Made by a program: the position numbers and the translations under genes
The notes under the pieces: generated by a model
What the model was told of the DNA's origin: nothing
Database searches by the model: none
What the model saw: only the letters and a program-made list of their open reading frames with translations
From: Phaseolus vulgaris
Taxonomy: Eukaryota; Streptophyta; Magnoliopsida; Fabales; Fabaceae
Reading direction: 5' to 3'
Length of the DNA: 64,000 nt
Assembly: GCF_000499845.2 (NCBI RefSeq)
Contig: NC_023749.2
Span: 38,740,923-38,804,922 of the forward strand
Shown here: piece after piece, positions 57,464-64,000 of the stretch
Layout of the letters: every line of letters begins with the position of its first letter
Numbering within the stretch: position 1 is the stretch's first letter

Positions 57464-58609
57464 CTACTGATCCTTGTAGTAAAGCTCTGCAAGCTGTGCC
57501 TGAACCCCTTCAATCTGATCATCAAGGTGTTGAAACCTTGCATGAGTAGTCTCAAAGTACGCCCTTTGTTCTGCTGACATTACATCAAGACGATACAGCA
57601 CTTGCCTCTCAAACATAGACATTGGTTCTCCTCGGTATTCTGGAGCTTGATAGGCAACAATGGCATTTGCAGCAACTTCTTCATGTTCAGATTGGATAGC
57701 AGGTGAGTCATCATCCATAGGAACAGCTTCACCCTCATCCTCATGTTCTGCTTGAGGGTCCTTCTCCTTGAGAACCACCCACTTGTCTTCAATTTTGTGA
57801 AAACCCATTTTGGTGAGAGTTGAAGTATCAATCTCACTTACAGCTTTGATAGGGTCATTTCTCTCATTTGTAACATCAACACCAAAGTAATCAATTAATT
57901 TGGAAACAAGAACAGCATAGGGAAATCGGTAATCAGCCAACCTTTTTGACTTGAGCATGTGTTCATTGACAATGAACACCCAGTTTACCTTAATCTGGTT
58001 CATGATGCAATATAGGAGAATGAGATCCTCTTCATGTAAGACAGCATGGTTTGTCCTTCTTGGAATCATTTGCCATGCTATGATGTATGCAACTAGACGT
58101 GGAGTGAGGTTCAAATGCCCTGCATGGAACCTGTTTATACTCTCTGTAGGATTCCTCATGCAACTCTTATAATATTGCAGCTTGTTGAATTCTGAGATTC
58201 CACTGGTATTTCCCTTTCCTACTTTCAATCCAGCATATTTTATTCCAGCCACAGAGTTCCACACCTCACTTGTGATCTTCATCTTAATTCCTTTCACATA
58301 AGAGACAACATTCTTCCCATCCAATGTGAGGTTAGTATAAAATACCTTAACCAAGTCGGGATAAACATTACCCGTTAATTCCAGCAGCTTTTTCAGTTTC
58401 TGGTGCTTCAACACAGCCCTTGTTTCTACCAGTTTTTCAGATTTCAGCCAGTTGAAATCCAGCACCTTGGGTATGTTGATCTACTTCCTGCTTGTCTCAT
58501 GAATGTAGGCATTGATGCCCTCTTCATTTCCAGCGAACCATCCTTCTAACACACCTTGAAATGTGGTTTGCTTCCCCTTATTTTTCTGTTTCTTGGAAGA
58601 AGAAGCCAT
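57464..58609 (-). pseudogene. Transposase_32-like gene in the envelope position of the copia element
   Basis: From the ATG at 58609 the frame encodes MASSSKKQKNKGKQTTFQGV and onward, meets a TAG at 58481-58483 (codon 43), and continues open for 333 codons from the next Met (58465) to 57464. The protein (VETRAVLKHQKLKKLLEL, IAWQMIPRRTNHAVL, DLILLYCIMN, RFPYAVLVSKLIDYFGVD, acidic middle, C-terminal helices) resembles the 'putative plant transposon protein' family, Transposase_32. I see no clear membrane segment, so it is not evidently an envelope protein. Apart from the single TAG the frame is clean. The function is unknown. Confidence 0.7.
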
Positions 58610-59018
58610 GGTTGAACCTGAATTCTTTTCTTGGTTTCAAATGGTGAGAACAGAAAGAGAGGCAGCCAATGTGGGTAGCAAATATTCACACAGATTTATA
58701 GCAGAATAAATGGATTGATATGGCAGTTATGAGTGGATATGCATGAAGATTTTATGCTCTGAATTTGTGCAGAGAATCTTTGAAAATATGCACCAAATAT
58801 TTAGGGTCACGATGCATACACTCAAACTCTTATTGAGCACCCAAACCATCAAATCGGTTACATAACCATGACCAAAACCGTCAAAGGTATAGAGGTTAAT
58901 GCCCACTAAGTCAGTCAAGCAGTCAAAGATCAGAAATTCTCTTTCCTAGTCATCAATGCATATCAGTGCAGAAAATAAACACATTCAATTACGAATAAAT
59001 AGATTTAATTTTTTACTG
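58610..59018 (-). other. non-coding gap between copia pol and the extra gene
   Basis: AT-rich; the only frames are short and unsupported. It would hold the 5' UTR or acceptor site of the extra gene. Confidence 0.4.
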
Positions 59019-60175
59019 CTAGGCACAATTGACATTTATAATACCCAATTCATTAAGCAGAAAATTAAACCTATCTTTGGCTAATGGTTTTGTGAACAAA
59101 TCAGCAAGTTGTAAATCAGTACCAATGAACTTAATATCACATGTTCCATTAGATATGTGTTTCCTTAGAAAATGATGCCTAATTTCAATGTGTTTGGTTC
59201 TTGAATGCATAACAGGATTTTTGGTTAAGTTGATTGCACTTGTATTATCACACAGCAGAGGTATATGGTTAAGTAAGATACCAAAATCATTCAATTGTTG
59301 TCTTAGCCATATAGTTTGAGCACAGCAACTCCCTGCTGCAATGTATTCTGCTTCAGCAGTGGAAAGAGCTACACAAGCCTGCTTTTTGCATTGCCATGAG
59401 ATCAAGCTTGATCAAAGCAAATGACAGGTTCCACTTGTGCTCTTCCTATCAATTTTGCAACCTGCAAAGTCTGAATCAGAATATCCAGTTAAGCTTAATG
59501 AAATATTACCTGGATACCACAGGCCAACTTCTTTAGTTCCTAGCAAATACTTCAAAATCCTTTTGACAGCATTGTAGTGTGATTCTTTAGGAGCAGATTG
59601 AAACCTTGCACACGTGCACACTGCAAACATTATATCTGGCCTGCTAGCAGTGAGATACAATAGTGATCCTATGAGTCCTCTGTATTTGGTTTCATCAACA
59701 GAAATTCCAGCTTCATCATGATCCAAATGACAGCTTGTTGAGAAGGGTGTGCTTATTGGTTTACACTTGTCCATGTCAAATTTCTTCAGCAAATCCTTGC
59801 AATACTTAGCTTGACTTAGGAAAATGCCATGCTTGAGTTGTTTGACCTGCAAGCCTAGCAAATAGTTCAACTCACCCATCATTGACATTTCAAACTCACT
59901 CTTCATGACTTTCACGAAAGCTTCACACAATTCTCCATTGTTTGATCCAAAAATGATGTAATCCACATATACTTGGACTAGAATTGAGTCATCTCCTTTC
60001 TTCTTAATGAACAAGGTCTTATCTGATGTGCCTCTGTCATAGCCTTATGAGGTGAGAAAATCACTTAGCCTCTCATACCATTGCTTAGGAGCTTGCTTGA
60101 GTCCATAGAGAGCCTTTTGGAGTTTGAACACATATTCTGGATGTTGATGGTCTTCAAAACCTGGTGGTTGTGAAA
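59019..60175 (-). pseudogene. copia pol, RT C-terminal half and RNase H
   Basis: The RT part (59412-60175) holds LYGLKQAPKQWYERL near 60100 and the catalytic box, which reads YVDYIIFGS instead of YVDDIIFGS: the second Asp codon at 59958-59960 is TAC. RNase H (59019-59405) shows STAEAEYIAA, LLCDNTSAI and the LADLFTKPL end. A stop near 60045 and a break at 59406-59411 (between CHLL and MISWQCKK) add damage. The RT N-terminus lies at 61371-61811 across the solo LTR. Confidence 0.88.
60171..60175. other. target site duplication TGAAA, left of solo LTR C
   Basis: The right copy is TTAAA at 61371-61375, with one change. Removing the LTR and one copy rejoins the RT frame between EEVFV and QPPGFE. 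Confidence 0.8.
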
Positions 60176-61370
60176 TGATCCGATCGGTCATCGGTAGTCG
60201 ATGACGTCAGCAGCAGAGAACAACGTGGACCACTCGCAGGGTGACACGTGGACCAGGTGACAGAGAGACCAGGGAGGCGATCGCCAAGAGCGGTGATCGG
60301 GGGCCAGTAACCAGGGGACCATCGGTAGATCAGGCGGAAGAGAGGTCAGGAGACGGATCATCCAGAATGGTGATCGGTGGTCAGCAGTCAAATGGCCACC
60401 AACAGACCAGTCCTCAGACTAACGCCTGGAGGCAGGACGCGAGAAGCAAATAAGCACTGATCAGTCATCAGGTGCAGTGTCATCGGGGTCTCGTGTTACA
60501 CGTAGTTAAACTGGGACTCGGGTTCCCAGCGAGAGCGTTATACATGGACCTCGCATGAGCACATCTCAGTGAGTCGCGCACGAGAGTGGCCTGAGGGAGC
60601 TAGTAAACCGATCAGTGATTGGCGACTCCCTCAACCCATTACGTGCGTGAAGGGTAAGTCGTCTACATAGAGAGCAACGCTTGGTGAGTGTGCCTAGACC
60701 AGCCACACCTGGCGTTCTCCTGAGAGTATGCAATTTACCCAGATGAAAGAAATATGCTAAGCTACTCCGCAAGGGAGTAACTCAGCACGCAAAGAGAAGC
60801 GCTAGAGCCCTTCCAGTAAGTGACACATGTGTGGTTAGATGCGAGTCGCATGCCTCCACGTGTCATCATCTGAGAGGGGTGCGGTCCAGACAAAGAGGCA
60901 CTCCGTACCACTAAAGGTACAGACAGGTACAGACAAGCGCAGCCAAGGGCAGAGACGCGCGGACACGCACAGACACCCACACTCTCTGATTCTGCAGGTA
61001 CACTGTCTCTGAAAAGCATAACAGGGTTCTGACACATGCCAGAAAAGCATAACAGAATTCTGTTATGCCCAGAAACAGAGAGAAAGAGAGATAAAAGAGG
61101 GAATCAGGGAGAGATGGAGGGGGACGAGAAAAAAGAGAGCAAGAGTTTTTCACACACACTGCTAGTTTTCTCATCTTTGGTGGTTCTGTGGACTAACTTG
61201 ATCGTCGGAGTGCAAACGGCCGCTAGAGGCGCCGTCTGTGTGTTTTGCAGGTCACGTTTGGAGCATCAAGAGAAGGTTCTAAGGGTGGTTTTGCAGAAGA
61301 CACAGTCGCGTAGACAGGGCAGAGAGTGCTACGAAGCGATTCCTCCACGTTCGAGTTGCCGGCAGGATCA
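60176..61370 (+). mobile_element. LTR C, family-1 solo LTR
   Basis: 1195 bp from TGATCCGATCGG to GGCAGGATCA, inserted in the copia RT. No internal element sequence accompanies it, and the flanks are duplicated, so it is a solo LTR left by LTR-LTR recombination. It closely resembles LTR A, including the 78-bp duplication, and is the only complete LTR of that subfamily here. Confidence 0.92.
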
Positions 61371-62790
61371 TTAAACAAATACCTCTTCATTTATATAGCC
61401 ATTTAGAAAGGCACTCTTCACGTCCATTTGAAATAGCTTGAACCCTTTGATGCAGGAAAAGGCAAGCAGCAGTCTAACAGCTTCTAACCGAGCCACTGGT
61501 GCATATGTCTCATCATAGTCTATTCCTTCTTCTTGATTGTACCCTTTAGCTACAAGCCTAACCTTGTTTCTGGTGATCACTCCATGCTCATCCATCTTGT
61601 TTCTAAATACCCATTTTGTTCCAATTACATTCATCTCTGGTATTCTAGGAACAAGAGTCCAGACCTCATTAAGAGCAAACTGATTCAGTTCCTCTTGCAT
61701 AGCTAAAATCCAGTTGCTGTCCTTGAGAGCTTCATTCAAATTCTTGGGTTCAACTTGAGATACAAATTCCATTGCTTCACAGAAATTGTTCAAGGATTTT
61801 CTAGTTGACACTCATTTCTCAATGTTCCCAATGACATTATCAAGGGTTAAGTCTCTTGGGGTTTTCCACTCTTTTGGCAAACCTGCAGCTGCAGTAGATT
61901 CTTGTATAGCATGTGTATCAGCAGTATCAAAATGAATCGATTCATTTTGATTTAAAACAGATTTAAATTCATTACTGTCAGGTTCATCAGCAGCAGTTTT
62001 AGATATACTATGATCAGTTTCATCAAAATAACATGCATTGATTCTTCTACTATGAGCAACCCTTTATTGAAGACTCTATATGCATGACCATTCAAAGCAT
62101 AACCAATGTGCACAGCTTCATCAGATTTAGCATCAAACTTACCAAGATTTTCTTTGCCATTATTCAATACAAAGCATTTACACCCAAATACTCTAAGGTG
62201 GCTTACACTAGGTTTTCTGCCCTTATACAATTCATATGGGGTTTTCTTAAGAATTGGTCTTATTAAGGTCCTATTTAAGACATAACCTGCAGTATAAACA
62301 ACATCAGCCCAAAAATACTTAGGAAGCTTAGATTCATTTAACATAGTTCTAGCAAGTTCCTCTAGTGATCTATTTTTCCTTTCAACTACACCATTTTGTT
62401 GGGGTATCCTAGGGGCTGAAAAGGTATGAGCTATCCCATGCTTCTCACAGAACCTTTCAAACTTAGCATTTTGAAACTCTCCCCCATGATCACTTCGAAT
62501 AGATTTTATGCAGCAACCATTTTCATTTTGCAGAATTTTTGCTAATCTCTTAAAGGCAGAATAAGCATCATGTTTATGTGCAAGAAATAGAGTCCATGTA
62601 AATCTAGAGTAATCATCCACAACAACTAAAGCATACAAATTTTCAGCCAAGCTAGTGAATTTTTGTAAGATCTTCAATCATATGTTTGGAACAGCCATTG
62701 TCCAAGTACCATTGATTTTTCTTGCTTCCTATCTGCAAAACAGAACAAAGATGATACAAATGGTACCCTTTACAGTATGGGGTCCAGCAC
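61371..62790 (-). pseudogene. copia pol: protease remnant, integrase core, RT N-terminal half
   Basis: Read from 62790 down: a protease active-site stretch WYLDNGCSKHM (DNG where DSG is usual) is joined at about 62680 straight to the integrase core YALVVVDDYSRFTW, so most of the protease and the integrase zinc part are deleted. The integrase retains all three acidic positions (VDDYSRF, RSDHGGEF, NGVVERKNR). A 1-nt loss near 62035 shifts the frame and a TGA lies at about 61812. The RT N-terminal half (61371-61811: WVFRNKMDEHG, RLVAKGYNQ, FQMDVKSAFLNG) ends at the solo LTR. Confidence 0.87.
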
Positions 62791-62793
62791 AGA

Positions 62794-64000
62794 TTAAAAC
62801 CTTCTCTTTGGTAGCCATTTTGCTAAGTTCTTAGGCACAAGATGTTTTCTAGCAATGCAAGACCTAGATGTATGACCATATTTCATGCAGTAAAAACAGG
62901 TTAAATGAGATGCCTTTTTGCCACTGTTAAAGGCTGAAAAAACTGATTTTGCTGGAACAAAAAAACATGAAAGCTTTTTGACATTGGTTACATTTCCAGG
63001 GGTATAACCAAGTCCATTCTTATTGAAAAAAGCATTCTCTGATCCAAGGAGAGACTCTAGGTTTTCTCTTCCCTTGGTGAAATTGGAAAGGGTTTTCAGC
63101 AAATACTCCACTTGTTTTTCCAATTTTTTGCAGTTTTCACATGATTTAATAGAGGCATGCAAGCAAGTTAGTTCAAGGCTTACCAAATCTGTTTTGGCTT
63201 TATGCAATTCTTCCTCAAGTGTTTTTACTTTAGGTGCAAGCACATTATTTACCTTTTGCAGCTTATTGCATATTACAGCTAGCCTATTGGCTTCATCATG
63301 TGTTTCCTTGAAGGCAGCAAGCAAATCATCATAGTTATCAGAATCAGCAGAAAAATTACTTACTGATTCAGAGCTTGACTCCTCATCCTTCATCATGAAA
63401 CACAAATTGTTCTCCTCATCTTCTGTTGAAGAGCTGCTGGTTGAGGATACTTCATTTTCCTCCCATGAGATGTAGGCTCTTCTTCCCTTGTTCCTTTCAA
63501 ATTTCTTGCTGGTAGATTTGTCCCTTGTTTGATTGTCTGGACAATCTGTTTTGATATGCCCTGTTTTGCCACAGCCAAAGCAAGTATATTTAGAGGAATT
63601 TGAATCATTGGGTTTAGGATACCTTTTTTTTTGTTGGTTCCTATTTTTGCTTTTCTTCCTCAGGAATTTGCTGAATCTTTTTGTAAGAAGGCTGATTGTG
63701 TCATCATCTTCAGCATCTTCTTTTTCCTCCTTGATCTCATCCAATTCAGTTGCTTTCAGTGCAAGACCTTTGGGTTTTCTCTCTGTTGTTTCCTGCTCTT
63801 TGAGTCTTTTGAGCTCTAGCTCATGCTCCATCAGCTTTCCAAACAGTGCAGCAGTTACCAACTTTGACAGATCACGGCTTTCAGAGATAGCTGTCACCTT
63901 TGGTTGCCAGCTTCTGTCGAGGCACTTCAATATCTTTATGTTGAGTTCCTCTCTGTCAAATTCTTTTCCCAAGCCAGTGAGGTGATTCACAATATGGGTG
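62794..64000 (-). CDS. copia gag, Sirevirus type (N-terminus outside window)
   Basis: This frame is open from the window edge down to 62794. It contains the UBN2-like end (KILKCLDRSWQPKVTAISE), a zinc knuckle CFGCGKTGHIKTDC, a Glu/Ser-rich acidic stretch, a coiled coil (KVKTLEEELHKAKTDL) and a second knuckle CFYCMKYGHTSRSC. Two knuckles separated by a coiled coil fit the long gag of Sireviruses, whose C-terminal part is thought to bind a dynein light chain. No stop interrupts it in the window; whether the N-terminus is intact cannot be seen. It ends WLPKRRF before the protease remnant, in another frame. Confidence 0.82.
   Translation of the reverse strand, partial: THIVNHLTGLGKEFDREELNIKILKCLDRSWQPKVTAISESRDLSKLVTAALFGKLMEHELELKRLKEQETTERKPKGLALKATELDEIKEEKEDAEDDDTISLLTKRFSKFLRKKSKNRNQQKKRYPKPNDSNSSKYTCFGCGKTGHIKTDCPDNQTRDKSTSKKFERNKGRRAYISWEENEVSSTSSSSTEDEENNLCFMMKDEESSSESVSNFSADSDNYDDLLAAFKETHDEANRLAVICNKLQKVNNVLAPKVKTLEEELHKAKTDLVSLELTCLHASIKSCENCKKLEKQVEYLLKTLSNFTKGRENLESLLGSENAFFNKNGLGYTPGNVTNVKKLSCFFVPAKSVFSAFNSGKKASHLTCFYCMKYGHTSRSCIARKHLVPKNLAKWLPKRRF

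Larger units (their letters stand above)
42229..64000 (-). mobile_element. Sirevirus-type Ty1-copia element (interrupted, 5' end outside)
   Basis: On the minus strand: gag (62794-64000), a protease remnant, integrase core, RT, RNase H, an extra Transposase_32-like gene (57464-58609), purine tracts and the 3' LTR (42229-42839 plus 55950-57119). Long LTRs, an ORF after pol and purine tracts of the type AAGGGGGAGA are Sirevirus features. It is interrupted by the Tat element H/I and by the solo LTR C. All its ORFs except perhaps gag are damaged. Confidence 0.85.

Noticed and set aside
58727..58918. 63-codon frame between copia pol and the extra gene
   Set aside because: Short, no motif, and no counterpart known in related elements.

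Overview
The window is plant nuclear DNA made almost entirely of nested LTR retrotransposons. I see no ordinary cellular gene, tRNA, rRNA or CRISPR array. The elements are Ty3-gypsy of the Tat lineage (an extra archaeal-type RNase H between RNase H and integrase; antisense genes between pol and the 3' LTR) and one Ty1-copia element of Sirevirus type (long LTRs, purine tracts of the type AAGGGGGAGA, an extra ORF after pol). The combination suggests a repeat-rich dicot region, most likely a phaseoloid legume; the taxon is inferred.

Layout. (1) 1-5374: LTR A (cut by the window start) and the 3' end of a Tat family-1 element (antisense spliced gene, purine tract, LTR B). (2) 5375-7301 and 31723-32372: two pieces of an older, decayed Tat-like 'host' element (LTR end, antisense gene exon 1, then intron end and exon 2). 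(3) 7302-31722: Tat family-2 element E (minus strand) inserted in that host gene, with duplication AAGGT on both sides. Inside E's gag sits element F, and inside F sits element G. One large deletion fused G's pol to E's 5' LTR, removing the distal parts of G, F and E. (4) 32373-42228: Tat family-2 element D (plus strand), inserted in host exon 2, with LTR, primer site, gag-pol and two antisense genes. (5) 42229-64000: a Sirevirus-type copia element (minus strand), inserted in D with a GAAGT duplication and running off the window. It carries two later insertions: a near-complete 13.1-kb Tat family-2 element H/I (42840-55949, duplication GAACA) in its 3' LTR, and a family-1 solo LTR C (60176-61370, duplication TGAAA/TTAAA) in its reverse transcriptase.

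How the parts relate. In each Tat family-2 element gag-pol is read from the 5' LTR. Two paralogous genes, here called aORF-A (next to the 3' LTR) and aORF-B (next to pol), run the opposite way. Both have a Transposase_28-like ('putative gypsy type transposon') domain ending at an intron in phase 1; aORF-A adds a Pro/Ser-rich and coiled-coil second exon and has a 5'-UTR intron. The same intron position and phase occur in the family-1 element. Nearly every coding region is broken by stops, frameshifts or deletions. The one undamaged retroelement ORF is aORF-B of G (26319-27284).

The most interesting signals are the conserved splice architecture of the antisense genes, the always-open 99-nt intron of aORF-B, a sequence block shared by otherwise dissimilar LTR families, and the nested insertion history that target duplications and LTR variants allow one to read.
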